DNA of 64,000 nucleotides from an uncultured Clostridia bacterium (GTDB lineage Bacteria > Bacillota > Clostridia > Christensenellales > UBA1242). The number at the start of each line of letters is the position of its first letter. Position 1 is the stretch's first letter. Location: assembly GCA_934754335.1 (NCBI GenBank), contig CAKVHY010000004.1, forward strand, positions 26,583 through 90,582, in the 5' to 3' direction. This document shows positions 16,449 to 25,497 of this stretch, piece after piece. The translations under genes were made by a program, and so were the position numbers. The notes below the pieces were generated by a model that had not been told where the DNA came from, did not search any database, and saw only the letters and a program-made list of their open reading frames with translations.

Positions 16449-19160
16449 TTATTTATTTTCTTTTCCCCTAGAAATTCTTCTAAGAATTGCTTTTTCAATT
16501 TCAACCATTGGAATTATTGCAACAGCACTTCCGATTGCCACCAACCATTCCCCCACACTTAAACTTGCAGTTTCAAAGAATGTTTGGAAGAAAGGAACAA
16601 CACATGGAATAATAACCAACACAAGTCCAACCAAGAATGAAATGTTTAAAAATTTATTTTGAAACGGATTTGAAGAGAAAAGCGATTGTTTTTGCGACCT
16701 AGTGTTATATGAATGGAACAACTGAATAAGCGATAATGTGATAAACGCCATTGTCATTGCTTGCCTATGGTCAAGAACTGTGGCTTCAGTTCCATTTGTA
16801 AATACAAATACCCCCATTAAGAACGAGAACATCGTTAGAGCAGTTTGCATCAAACCTTGGATTATAATTTCTCTACCAGTTTTTCCACTAAACAAACTTG
16901 AATTTGTTTTTCTTGGCTTTTTGAGCATTATATCTTTCTCTGCTTTTTCAACACCTAGTGCAAGTGCTGGCAAACTATCTGTTACAAGATTTACCCACAA
17001 AATCATAATCGCACTTAAAAACATTAATGGTTTTTTCAAGATAAGTGACATAAGTGTGGTGATAAACAAACACAACACTTCAGCAATGTTTGCAGACAAC
17101 AAGTATTGAACTGCTTTTTTAATATTTGCATAAACCTTACGGCCTTCTTCCACTGCAGTTATAATTGTTGCGAAATTGTCGTCACTTAAAATCATATCAG
17201 AAACGTTTTTAGAAACATCTGTTCCTGTAATTCCCATGCCGATTCCGATATCAGCACTTTTAATTGATGGAGCATCGTTAACACCATCGCCAGTCATCGC
17301 CACAATAACTTTCATGCTCTTAAACGCTTTAACAATTCTAACCTTATTCTCAGGGCTAACTCTAGCAAACACTCTTATATCTGGCAACTTTTCCAAGAAC
17401 TCTTCATCACTCATCTTATCTAGTTCGGCACCAGTAATTGCTAAAGTTCCTTCTTCAAATATTCCGATTTCTTTAGCAATTGCTTTTGCAGTGTCTAGAT
17501 GGTCACCAGTTATCATTATAGGCTTCATGCCTGCTTTCTTACAAGTTTCAACAGCACTCTTAACTTCAGGTCTTGGCGGATCTATCATTCCCACAAGTCC
17601 AACGAAAATCAAATCATCTTCAAGTTCGTCTAATCCAAAGTCTTTAGTTTTATACGCAAGAGCCAAAACTCTTAACGCATCATAACCCATTTCCCTATTT
17701 GCTTTTTTAATTTCTGTAATATCGTCTTCGGTGATATCTCTAACCTTATCTTCCGCTAAGATTTTTGTACACCTTTTTAGCAACATATCCACAGCACCTT
17801 TCGTGTAGGAAATCTTTTTCTCAGTTTCACCTTCTAGATGCACCGTGGACATCAACTTTCTTTTACTGTCAAAAGGAATTTCGTCAATTCTTTTATATGT
17901 TTTCTTAATTTCTCTAACTGTTAATCCAATCTTTCTTGCATATGCCACAAGTGCCGTTTCCGTTGGATCGCCAACTAAATCGTCCTTATTTTCAATTGTG
18001 TCATTACAAAGAACCAAGCCACGTACTAAATGCTCCAATCCTTTATCCACAAAATCACAATCTTCTTTATAAAATGTACCACGGTCTAAAGTGTACAATT
18101 CTTTAACGGTCATTTTATTTAAAGTTAAAGTACCTGTTTTATCTGAGCAGATTACTTGGCAACAACCTAATGTTTCCACAGCAGGCAAGTTTTTAACAAT
18201 TGCCTTCTTTTCACTCATTCGTTTAACGCCAAGCGCAAGCACGATTGTAACCACCGCAGGCAAACCTTCAGGAATTGCCGCCACCGCAATGGCCACCGCT
18301 GTTAAGAAACTACTTTTAATACTTTCCGCATTAAATCCACCAACAATCACTTGCATAACGAAAACCACAAATGCAATGCCTAAAACTAAGAACGACAAGT
18401 ACTTTGCAGTTTTTGCCAACTGACCCTGAAGCGGAGTGGTGTTATTTTCTTCAACGCTAAGCATCGTGGCAATCTTGCCCATCTCAGTGTCCATGCCAGT
18501 TGCAACAACCACGCCAACGCCTCTACCATAACTAACCACGCCAGAAGCAAACGCCATATTTTTTCTATCACCTAAAGGAGTATCAGCCTTCAAGACCAAT
18601 TCTGCATCTTTAGCAGTTGGCAAACTTTCGCCTGTAAGCGATGCTTCTTCAATTTTTAAAGATTTACTTTCAATTAATCTTAAATCCGCAGGAACAATAT
18701 CTCCCGCTTCCAAGATAACTATATCACCAACAACTATCTCTTCGCTTTTAATCTTTTTAAGTTCACCTTCACGCATAACTTTAGCAAAAGGTTTATTTAA
18801 ATTTTTAAGAGCATCAAGAGCCTTATTTGCTTTATTCTCCTGAACAAATCCTATGATCGCGTTTATGATTACTATTAAAAGTATAACCCCACTATCAACA
18901 AGTTCAATATAATCAGGTTCTGGTTCTATAAACACAAGAATAGCCGAAACAATGGAAGCGATAATCAAAACCAAAATCATCATATCTTTAAATTGGTCTA
19001 AAAATCTAAGGAAGCCATTTCTTCTTGGCTTTTCTTTTATTTCATTTTTACCGCCTCTAAGCAACCTTTCTTTTGCGTCCTCTTCCGTTAAACCTTCTTT
19101 AGATGACACAACTTTTTCAACAACATCATCTTTTGAATAAATAAAACTATTCTTTAACAT
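16449..19160 (-). CDS. Calcium-translocating P-type ATPase (P2A)
   Basis: 903 residues from the start chosen here, with an N-terminal cation-ATPase domain, actuator TGES (SLTGESLPTA), phosphorylation motif CSDKTGTLT (Asp ~340), GDGVNDAPSIKSADIGIGMG and a C-terminal membrane domain. PEGLPAVVTIVLALG in the fourth helix is the calcium-binding signature of SERCA/PMR1-type pumps. It should export Ca2+ from the cytoplasm. The start at 19160 (MLKNSFIY) is favoured by GGAG upstream and a promoter (TTGTGT-18-TATAAA) immediately before; an upstream ATG at 19223 would sit above that promoter. Divergent from a Ca2+/cation antiporter. Confidence 0.93.
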   Translation of the reverse strand: MLKNSFIYSKDDVVEKVVSSKEGLTEEDAKERLLRGGKNEIKEKPRRNGFLRFLDQFKDMMILVLIIASIVSAILVFIEPEPDYIELVDSGVILLIVIINAIIGFVQENKANKALDALKNLNKPFAKVMREGELKKIKSEEIVVGDIVILEAGDIVPADLRLIESKSLKIEEASLTGESLPTAKDAELVLKADTPLGDRKNMAFASGVVSYGRGVGVVVATGMDTEMGKIATMLSVEENNTTPLQGQLAKTAKYLSFLVLGIAFVVFVMQVIVGGFNAESIKSSFLTAVAIAVAAIPEGLPAVVTIVLALGVKRMSEKKAIVKNLPAVETLGCCQVICSDKTGTLTLNKMTVKELYTLDRGTFYKEDCDFVDKGLEHLVRGLVLCNDTIENKDDLVGDPTETALVAYARKIGLTVREIKKTYKRIDEIPFDSKRKLMSTVHLEGETEKKISYTKGAVDMLLKRCTKILAEDKVRDITEDDITEIKKANREMGYDALRVLALAYKTKDFGLDELEDDLIFVGLVGMIDPPRPEVKSAVETCKKAGMKPIMITGDHLDTAKAIAKEIGIFEEGTLAITGAELDKMSDEEFLEKLPDIRVFARVSPENKVRIVKAFKSMKVIVAMTGDGVNDAPSIKSADIGIGMGITGTDVSKNVSDMILSDDNFATIITAVEEGRKVYANIKKAVQYLLSANIAEVLCLFITTLMSLILKKPLMFLSAIMILWVNLVTDSLPALALGVEKAEKDIMLKKPRKTNSSLFSGKTGREIIIQGLMQTALTMFSFLMGVFVFTNGTEATVLDHRQAMTMAFITLSLIQLFHSYNTRSQKQSLFSSNPFQNKFLNISFLVGLVLVIIPCVVPFFQTFFETASLSVGEWLVAIGSAVAIIPMVEIEKAILRRISRGKENK

Positions 19161-19303
19161 TTCTCCATTTCCAACTTTTATAATTTCATTTATACATTTT
19201 ACACAACAATTCCTTTTTTTCAAAATAAAATTAAGAGTGTTTTCATCCTTTTTAAGAATATATTATGTTTTTGGTTAGTAATATGTTTCTAGGAGATTAA
19301 TTT

Positions 19304-20260
19304 ATGAAAGCACTTCTCTTTTCTTTACTCTTCATAATAGGACTAGCCTTTATCATCTATGGCGGAAACATGCTTGTTAGAAACGCTCTTAAGATTAGCA
19401 AGATAACAGGCATTCCAGAAATATTAATAGGTGCAACGATTGTTTCTCTTGCAACAACTCTGCCTGAATTATCCGTTACAGTTTTTAGTTCCGTTGGCAA
19501 TCTAAACGACTTAGCAATTGGAAACGCAATCGGAAGCGTGTTATTTAACCTTTTATTTATAATAGGTTTATGCGTGTTCTTTTCACCGCAAAAGGTTGAT
19601 GCAAAAAACATTCGAAAAAATTTCTTTATACTTCTTTTCACTTGCCTATATCTTCTTATCTTAGGAATATTTAATTTCTTAAACCTTTTTACAGGAATAT
19701 CACTTATTGTCATTTTTATTACATTTTTTGTCATAAACATTATAGATGCAAACAGAAAAATAAAAATAGAAGGTATTCAGGTTCAGGCTGTTCCCAAGAA
19801 TTATAAGAAACAATTAGTGGTGGTGATACTCGCTTTTATTCTTGGGGCAATATTTGTTACAGTGGGTGCTAAAATGCTTGTAAGCAGTGGTGAAAATATT
19901 GCACATTTATTAGGTATTAGTGAGCATATAATAGGAGTAACAATTGTGGCTATGGGGACAAGCCTTCCAGAACTTGTAACTGCAATTAATAGCATAAGAC
20001 TTCATTCCACAAATATTGCAATTGGCAACACACTAGGAGCAAATATCTTAAGTTCCACACTTCTAGTTGGCACAACCACAATCATGAATGGCAACACCCT
20101 ACACTTAGAAAAAAATATAATTTGGATTGCCTTGCCAGTTATAATTTTATCCTTACTTGTTCTATATATTCCAATTGCAAGGAAAGGAAAAACTAATAGA
20201 ATTCAAGGCATCATATTACTTACAATGTTTTTAATCTACTATCTAACTTTATTATTTTAA
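19304..20260 (+). CDS. Calcium/cation antiporter (CaCA family, YrbG-like)
   Basis: 318 residues with ten or so membrane helices in two inverted repeats. Each repeat carries the alpha motif: GATIVSLATTLPELSVT with GNAIGSVLFN, and GVTIVAMGTSLPELVTA with GNTLGANILS. These are the ion-binding regions of Na+/Ca2+ exchangers. Ribosome site CTAGGAGAT. It lies back to back with the Ca2+ ATPase gene, so both likely serve Ca2+ homeostasis. The M1 peptidase gene begins 12 nt later, and the two may be co-transcribed. Confidence 0.93.
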   Translation: MKALLFSLLFIIGLAFIIYGGNMLVRNALKISKITGIPEILIGATIVSLATTLPELSVTVFSSVGNLNDLAIGNAIGSVLFNLLFIIGLCVFFSPQKVDAKNIRKNFFILLFTCLYLLILGIFNFLNLFTGISLIVIFITFFVINIIDANRKIKIEGIQVQAVPKNYKKQLVVVILAFILGAIFVTVGAKMLVSSGENIAHLLGISEHIIGVTIVAMGTSLPELVTAINSIRLHSTNIAIGNTLGANILSSTLLVGTTTIMNGNTLHLEKNIIWIALPVIILSLLVLYIPIARKGKTNRIQGIILLTMFLIYYLTLLF

Positions 20261-20272
20261 AAGGAGAATATT

Positions 20273-21742
20273 ATGAAAAAACTTTTAAGTTTATTATTCA
20301 TTTTTGCATTTGTAATCTTAGGCTCGGCTTGTTCTTTAACACTTGAAAAAGTATCTAAAGATTTAAGCACTTATTCATTAGATATCGAATATTTAAACGA
20401 CTCTCACGCATTAAATGTAACTCAAAATTTAAAACTCAAAAATCCAACCGACACTTCACTAAATGAATTATATTTTCACCTATATCCAGCAGCATTTAGC
20501 GAAGGTGCAGTAAACAAACCAGTTGGTGTTCTTAGCAAAGTTAAAGCATATCCAAATGGTGAAAGTTATGGAAAAATTGAAATTCAAACAGTACAAAACA
20601 ACTCCGCTGATTTAACCTACAATCTAGATGGCACAGATAAGGATTTTTTAAAAGTGGAATTATCTTCACCATTAGAGATTGGTTCTAGCATCGACCTTAC
20701 ATTTACATATAACGTTCAGTTGCCAAACATCAATCACAGGTTCGGTTATGGCAATAACACTATAAATTGTGCCAATTTCTACCCTATTCTTTGCGTTTAT
20801 GAAGAAGATTGGGTTAAAGAGCCATATAATTATAACGGTGATCCATTCTATTCCTACATGGCAAATTATAATGTAAATTTAACAGCACCTTCTAATTTAA
20901 TCTTAGCAACAACTGGAGAAATTAAATCCGTTCAAGAAGAAGAAAACAAGAAATCTTATTCTATTAACGCTCTAGCAGTTAGAGATTATGCATTTGTTTT
21001 ATCTGAAAAATTTGGAGTTCTAGAAGAACAAGTTGGCAAAACAAACGTTAAATATTATTACTATGACGAAGAAAATCCTGAAGAATTTTTAAAAGCAAGC
21101 GTGGATTCTTTAAACACATTCAACGAGTTATTTGGCGAATATCCTTATTCCACCTTATCTGTTGTTAAATCTAATTTTGTGCATGGTGGAATGGAATATC
21201 CAAATTTAGTTTTAATTAGTGACGACACTGCAGAGAAAGCAGATTATATTAATGTAATTGTTCATGAAATTGCTCACCAATGGTGGTATGGACTTGTTGG
21301 AAACGACGAATTTAGATTTGGTTGGTTAGACGAAGGTTTAACTGAATACTCAACAAATTTATTTTATCAGAACAATCCCGAATACAATGTTGACGCAAAC
21401 GAAGTGATTAAAAACACCACTTCTAGTTGGGTTACATTTGTGGATTTATACACATCTGTTTTAGGCGATGTGGACACATCTATGTGTAGAGCATTAGACG
21501 AATATAAAACTGAACCTGAATATGTTTACGTTACATATGTAAAAGGCATGTTATTCTTCAACGAACTAAGGAATTTACTTGGAGAAGCAAAGTTCTTAAA
21601 AGCAGTTCAAACATATTTCGAAACATATAAGTTTCAGAACGTTACACCAGACCATTTACTAGGAATTTTTGAACAAGTTTCACACACAGATTTGCAAGGA
21701 TTCTTTGATAGTTGGATTAACGGAAAAGTTGTAATTAAATAA
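20273..21742 (+). CDS. Lipoprotein M1-family metallopeptidase
   Basis: 489 residues. A lipoprotein signal ends in GSAC with Cys20, so the mature protein is lipid-anchored on the outer face of the membrane. The catalytic domain has GGMEYP (the M1 exopeptidase-type motif), zinc ligands His331 and His335 in HEIAHQWW and Glu354 in LDEGLTEYS. It should be an aminopeptidase acting on extracellular peptides. It follows the antiporter gene by 12 nt with ribosome site AAGGAG, and ends before a terminator. Confidence 0.9.
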   Translation: MKKLLSLLFIFAFVILGSACSLTLEKVSKDLSTYSLDIEYLNDSHALNVTQNLKLKNPTDTSLNELYFHLYPAAFSEGAVNKPVGVLSKVKAYPNGESYGKIEIQTVQNNSADLTYNLDGTDKDFLKVELSSPLEIGSSIDLTFTYNVQLPNINHRFGYGNNTINCANFYPILCVYEEDWVKEPYNYNGDPFYSYMANYNVNLTAPSNLILATTGEIKSVQEEENKKSYSINALAVRDYAFVLSEKFGVLEEQVGKTNVKYYYYDEENPEEFLKASVDSLNTFNELFGEYPYSTLSVVKSNFVHGGMEYPNLVLISDDTAEKADYINVIVHEIAHQWWYGLVGNDEFRFGWLDEGLTEYSTNLFYQNNPEYNVDANEVIKNTTSSWVTFVDLYTSVLGDVDTSMCRALDEYKTEPEYVYVTYVKGMLFFNELRNLLGEAKFLKAVQTYFETYKFQNVTPDHLLGIFEQVSHTDLQGFFDSWINGKVVIK

Positions 21743-21754
21743 AGAAATGTTTTC

Positions 21755-21788
21755 AAATAGCAAAAGACAAAACTTTTGCTATTTTTTA
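21755..21788 (+). terminator. Terminator after the M1 peptidase gene
   Basis: AAATAGCAAAAG (21755-21766) pairs with CTTTTGCTATTT (21773-21784), followed by T-rich sequence. Confidence 0.85.
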
Positions 21789-21831
21789 TCTCATTTACAT
21801 AATTTACCATAGTTTTAGGCAATCATTTTAT

Positions 21832-21860
21832 TTGCAAAATTTGTCATAATTTGTTACAAT
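21832..21860 (+). promoter_or_regulatory. Promoter of the walJ-like gene
   Basis: TTGCAA (21832-21837), a 17-bp spacer, TACAAT (21855-21860). Confidence 0.6.
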
Positions 21861-21884
21861 CTAATTACTTAAAAGGACATACCA

Positions 21885-22676
21885 ATGAAAATTTGTACAT
21901 TAGCAAGTTCCTCTAAAGGAAACTGCACAATTGTTTATACCGAAAATACAAAAATATTAATAGATTGTGGAATAACTATTTCCGAACTTACAGCAAAACT
22001 ACAAGTTTTAGGAATTAGTCCTAGCGAGATAGATGGCGTTTTAGTTACTCATGAACATTTCGACCATACTTGCGGAATCAACAACTTAGCAAAAAGATAT
22101 GGCACAACAATTTATTGTCATGAAGATGCTCTATATGGAATAATGCAAAAAGCAAAAAGTATTCCATCGGAAAACTTTATTTTCTTCAACCGCCTGCCTT
22201 TTGATATTGGAGATTTCCATATTCAACCTTTTAATCTTCCGCATGATGTACCTGCTTGCGTGGGCTATACGATTGAGAATAATGGCGTTAAATTTAGCAT
22301 CGCCACCGACCTTGGTCACGTAACCGATGAGATAGTTGGAAACTTAGTGGATAGCAAATTAGTTATATTAGAATCTAATCACGATCCAGATAGATTAAAA
22401 GCAAATCCGCACTACCCTTCATATCTAAAAGCAAGAATTTTAGGGCCGAATGGACACTTGAGCAATCTTACTAGTGCGAGCGTTATAGAGCAATTAGCAT
22501 ATGGCAAAACAAAGCAAGTTTTACTTGCCCACTTAAGTGAAGAAAATAATACTCCTGATTTAGCATACACTACAATCAAAGATTATCTTGCTTCAAAAGG
22601 CATAATTGTGGGCGTTAATATCAAGATAGATGTTGCGTCACCAAAAAATCTTAGCCCAATATTTGTTTTAAAGTAA
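21885..22676 (+). CDS. walJ: MBL-fold metallohydrolase, WalJ/YycJ-like
   Basis: 263 residues. The metallo-beta-lactamase fold starts at once (MKICTLASSSKGNCTIV) and shows the THEHFDH dinuclear metal motif (His56, His58, Asp60, His61), followed by later metal ligands in FNLPHDVPACVGY and in TDLGHV. This is the YycJ/WalJ family, linked to the WalRK system or to DNA repair exonucleases in Firmicutes. No walRK genes are nearby, so the link is not supported here. Likely co-transcribed with the next two genes. Confidence 0.85.
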   Translation: MKICTLASSSKGNCTIVYTENTKILIDCGITISELTAKLQVLGISPSEIDGVLVTHEHFDHTCGINNLAKRYGTTIYCHEDALYGIMQKAKSIPSENFIFFNRLPFDIGDFHIQPFNLPHDVPACVGYTIENNGVKFSIATDLGHVTDEIVGNLVDSKLVILESNHDPDRLKANPHYPSYLKARILGPNGHLSNLTSASVIEQLAYGKTKQVLLAHLSEENNTPDLAYTTIKDYLASKGIIVGVNIKIDVASPKNLSPIFVLK

Positions 22677-22684
22677 AAAATATC

Positions 22685-23287
22685 ATGGAAGAAAAAGAAG
22701 AAAAGTTTGATTTAAAAAAATTTAATAATTCATATTACAATCGACGAGAAAAAGGTTTGATTGAAATTGGTTTAGAAGATATAGACGATTTCTATTCTCC
22801 TTATTCTTTGAAGAGCAATAAACAAATAGATAAAGATGTGGACGATCATATAACCAATATAGCAAACTACATTCCCATAAATAAAGATATAGATTTAGAT
22901 ATCTATTTGGAAAAGATGCCCGATTCCAAAACCAAGAAAGAAGCAATAACCACATTTAGAAAATCTTATGCGGAATACTTGCTTGAATTACATGCAGAAA
23001 AGAAACGTTTATTAATCTTGGCATCAATATTATTTCTTATTGGAATATCTTTTTTAACTTGTTTATTTGTATTTAACTTGAATGAAAAATCATTGTTTGT
23101 TTATTCTCTAGTGGAAATTGCAGCATGGGTTTTCGTTTGGGAAGCATTAGACATTTCATGCTTTCATTGTCACTCAATTAATGTTAAATCCAAAAGAGCA
23201 AAAAAACTTTTAAACGCCGATATAACGTTTAAAACCTATAAAAAAGAAAGCAATATCGTTAAACACACAAAAAGTTTAAAGAAGTAA
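22685..23287 (+). CDS. Unknown protein with two membrane helices
   Basis: 200 residues. Hydrophilic N-terminal region of ~100 residues, two hydrophobic segments (about 103-127 and 135-155), then a Lys-rich C-terminus with a CFHCH motif just after the second helix. No family recognised. It begins 8 nt after the walJ-like gene, and the guanylate-kinase-like gene follows by 17 nt, so one transcript is likely. Confidence 0.7.
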   Translation: MEEKEEKFDLKKFNNSYYNRREKGLIEIGLEDIDDFYSPYSLKSNKQIDKDVDDHITNIANYIPINKDIDLDIYLEKMPDSKTKKEAITTFRKSYAEYLLELHAEKKRLLILASILFLIGISFLTCLFVFNLNEKSLFVYSLVEIAAWVFVWEALDISCFHCHSINVKSKRAKKLLNADITFKTYKKESNIVKHTKSLKK

Positions 23288-23304
23288 GATAAAAGGAGTT
23301 TATT

Positions 23305-24141
23305 ATGAGCAATAATCTATTTGTATTTGTTTCTGGTTCATCAGGAGTTGGTAAAAATACTGTTATAAACACATTAATGAGTAAAGATAACGAAATCGAA
23401 TTTTTAAGGTCACACACTTCAAGACCTAGAAGAGTGGACGATAAAGAGAATGTTTATTACTTTGTTCCATCAAATGCAGAGTTTGAAAAAATGATTGAAA
23501 AAGGCGATATTCTTGAATTTGATAAGTTCAACAACCATTATTACGGAATAAGTATTTCTGAATTAAAAAATCAGGCAAAGAAAGATAAAACAATTATTAA
23601 AGATTTAACAGTTTTGGGCGTTAGCAACGTTAAAACCCTTTTAAAAGACAAATTAAACATAGTGTCTGTATTTCTTACTGCAGATAAAAAAGTGCTTAAA
23701 AATCGCCTTATAAATCGTCAAACCAATAAAAAACAAATTAAAAATCGTTTAAAAGTGTATAAGCACGAACAAAAGCAAATGACAAATTATGATTTCGTTA
23801 TTTACAATAATGATTTAGATAAAACTCTAGATAAAATGAATGCAATAATAAATATTTCTAGAAACAATATACCTGTTTTGGCGATTGAAAGTTGCCAAAA
23901 GGTTAATGGAAAGAAAGTGGACAAATTGGCAAACAAGGCGCTTAAGGGAAAACAATTAAAACCTATTAAAGTTATTGCTCACGATGGAATGGTTTATATA
24001 ACTGAGGGGTTAAATGAATATTTAGCAGAAATAAAAAGCAAAACCCATTCAAATTTTGTTTTCGTTGAAAACAATAAGAATCTAAAGCCAGACGAAAACA
24101 ATATCAAAGAATGGAAAAAATTAATTGATTTATATAAATAA
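23305..24141 (+). CDS. Guanylate kinase-like protein with C-terminal ParB-like domain
   Basis: 278 residues. Residues 1 to ~190 resemble guanylate kinase: P-loop GSSGVGKNT (11-19), RSHTSRPRR for GMP binding, then YYFV, and a NYDFVIYNNDLD motif near 155. The P-loop has Asn where Thr/Ser usually sits, so catalysis is uncertain. Residues ~190-278 (QLKPIKVIAHDG, VYITEGLNEYLA) read like a ParB/sulfiredoxin-type domain. No catalytic claim is made for it. A fusion of this kind is unusual. The canonical gmk may be elsewhere. Confidence 0.65.
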   Translation: MSNNLFVFVSGSSGVGKNTVINTLMSKDNEIEFLRSHTSRPRRVDDKENVYYFVPSNAEFEKMIEKGDILEFDKFNNHYYGISISELKNQAKKDKTIIKDLTVLGVSNVKTLLKDKLNIVSVFLTADKKVLKNRLINRQTNKKQIKNRLKVYKHEQKQMTNYDFVIYNNDLDKTLDKMNAIINISRNNIPVLAIESCQKVNGKKVDKLANKALKGKQLKPIKVIAHDGMVYITEGLNEYLAEIKSKTHSNFVFVENNKNLKPDENNIKEWKKLIDLYK

Positions 24142-24143
24142 TA

Positions 24144-24180
24144 AAAAAAACTAGATATGAATTTAATATCTAGTTTTTTT
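24144..24180. terminator. Bidirectional terminator between the guanylate-kinase-like gene and the pyrophosphatase gene
   Basis: AAAAAAACTAGATAT (24144-24158) pairs perfectly with ATATCTAGTTTTTTT (24166-24180). T-runs lie on both sides. Confidence 0.9.
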
Positions 24181-24515
24181 TATCTTATAATCTCATGCTC
24201 AAACCATTGCTCTTGAAATTCCACTAAAGCATCAATTTGCTCGTTTGAATATTGCTTTCCGTCTTTCACAACCACCAATTTATCATCATCGTCATTCAAT
24301 CTATGAATCACTGCAATAACTCTACCTTCAAAGGTTTCAAGTGGTTTATGTTCGCCCAAAACATAAGCATCTAATTCTTCACCATCTCCTGAAATTGTGT
24401 TTGGAATAAAACCATAGTTAACTGAATAAATAAAACCATGCTTTGGATGCACACTCCCCAATGGTCTATCCATTTTAACTTTTACAATCTTGCCGATATA
24501 ATTTCTTACTTCCAT
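24180..24515 (-). CDS. Short soluble inorganic pyrophosphatase-like protein
   Basis: At 111 residues this is far shorter than a class I enzyme (~175). The conserved metal-site stretch is clear: NYGFIPNTISGDGEELDAYVLGE near residues 33-55, matching DGDPLDV with Asp44, Glu46 (usually Asp) and Asp49. A following HRLNDDDDKLVV supplies further acidic residues. It should hydrolyse pyrophosphate, if active. Convergent with the guanylate-kinase-like gene, sharing a terminator. Confidence 0.7.
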   Translation of the reverse strand: MEVRNYIGKIVKVKMDRPLGSVHPKHGFIYSVNYGFIPNTISGDGEELDAYVLGEHKPLETFEGRVIAVIHRLNDDDDKLVVVKDGKQYSNEQIDALVEFQEQWFEHEIIR

Positions 24516-24530
24516 ATATTTCTTTTCTCA

Positions 24531-24557
24531 AAAAAAAAAAGGCGAAATCCTGCCTTT
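24531..24557 (-). terminator. Terminator of the HicB-like gene
   Basis: On the minus strand AAAGGC pairs with GCCTTT (24538-24557) and is followed by a T-run of ten. Confidence 0.7.
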
Positions 24558-24849
24558 ATTTTCTATGAATACTCTTATTTTTATCATCTAATGTGGCTTC
24601 CACAAGCACACAGATATTTTTTGGATTATCTTGAACTAGAGTTTCAAAATCCATTGGAGTTGGCAACTCATATTCTTCTTGGTCTTTCAAACTTTGCTCC
24701 AAGAAAGTAGCCAAAAATTGCTCACCCCTAGAGTGCGCTTCTTCAACCGAATCACCTTCAACATAAATGCCCAAATCTTCAATTGCAAGGACATAAACCT
24801 TTGAATCAGGTTCGTAATAAATAACTGCTGGATAAACAAATTTTCTCAT
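24556..24849 (-). CDS. HicB-like protein (antitoxin family), no HicA partner
   Basis: 97 residues from the ATG at 24849, with GGGG upstream; an upstream TTG would add four residues. The N-terminal half has the HicB partial RNase H fold: YPAVIYYEPDSKVYVLAIED, then the GDSVEEAHSRGEQFL helix. Most HicBs pair with a small HicA RNA-binding toxin, but no HicA-like frame flanks this gene, so it may be a stand-alone regulator. A C-terminal DNA-binding domain is not evident. Confidence 0.65.
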   Translation of the reverse strand: MRKFVYPAVIYYEPDSKVYVLAIEDLGIYVEGDSVEEAHSRGEQFLATFLEQSLKDQEEYELPTPMDFETLVQDNPKNICVLVEATLDDKNKSIHRK

Positions 24850-24883
24850 AACTAACCCCAATAATTTATTCCATACTTAATAA

Positions 24884-24911
24884 ATTATATCAAAAAAAAA
24901 CGCATAAGCAA
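24884..24911 (-). promoter_or_regulatory. Promoter of the HicB-like gene
   Basis: Minus strand: TTGCTT (24906-24911), a 16-bp spacer, TATAAT (24884-24889). The -35 lies inside the terminator hairpin of the upstream gene. Confidence 0.5.
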
Positions 24912-24930
24912 AATGCAAATGCGATTTTTT
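24892..24930 (-). terminator. Terminator of the unknown gene at 24969-25430
   Basis: A CGCAT/ATGCG stem (arms at 24901-24905 and 24919-24923) is flanked by A/T runs, with a T-run on the minus strand. Confidence 0.65.
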
Positions 24931-24968
24931 CGAATTTTTTTAATGTTTTAAGTCGTATTTTTTTAAAT

Positions 24969-25430
24969 TTATGCAAATTCTTTGCCTTCGGCTCCCATTT
25001 CTTTTGCAGAAACTTTAACAGCATCAACATATTGCTTTGTTTTTTCGCCTAAAAGCACTTGTTCAGTAACAGTTTTACCATCTAGCAATGTTTCTCTTGC
25101 AGATTGAACGCAATCAGCCACTTCTCTAACATTTGTTTTAAACAAACTAAATGGTTCATGCTCCAAAACTCCGCATTTAATCAATTGATTAACAACACCC
25201 ACCGTGGAAATTGGCATATTTGCTTCAGCATCAATCTCGCCAAACATATTAACATCATTAAATCTTTTTAATGGAGAAGTATCAATCATAATCACTTTAC
25301 CATTAACTGTTCCCATAATGCAATCTTTCACATTGGCAGAAACATCAATCCAACCGCCTGATGCTCCGATGATTGTGAAAATATCACCATAAATATTTTG
25401 CATAGAATATTTTTCTTGTAGATTTTCCAT
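24969..25430 (-). CDS. Unknown 153-residue protein behind a structured leader
   Basis: The 153-residue protein has a strong ribosome site (AAAAGGAGATAACCT). The N-terminal region alternates hydrophobic and polar residues (GDIFTIIGASGGWIDVSA and GKVIMIDTSPL); the C-terminal half is helical with VREVADCVQSARETLL. No family recognised. There is no signal peptide, so it is probably cytosolic. Its ~150-nt leader forms a long hairpin, described separately. Confidence 0.7.
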   Translation of the reverse strand: MENLQEKYSMQNIYGDIFTIIGASGGWIDVSANVKDCIMGTVNGKVIMIDTSPLKRFNDVNMFGEIDAEANMPISTVGVVNQLIKCGVLEHEPFSLFKTNVREVADCVQSARETLLDGKTVTEQVLLGEKTKQYVDAVKVSAKEMGAEGKEFA

Positions 25431-25497
25431 AGGTTATCTCCTTTTTACCGCAAATTTCATTTGAAATTTCAATAACTAAAAAATAACTTCCACCCTT

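Noticed and set aside
19161..19303. Metal-sensing riboswitch (yybP-ykoY type) between the Ca2+ genes
   Set aside because: The gap is too short and shows no such conserved core.
19304..19995. Long reverse frames inside the antiporter gene
   Set aside because: Antisense to a well-conserved transporter with clear alpha-repeat motifs.
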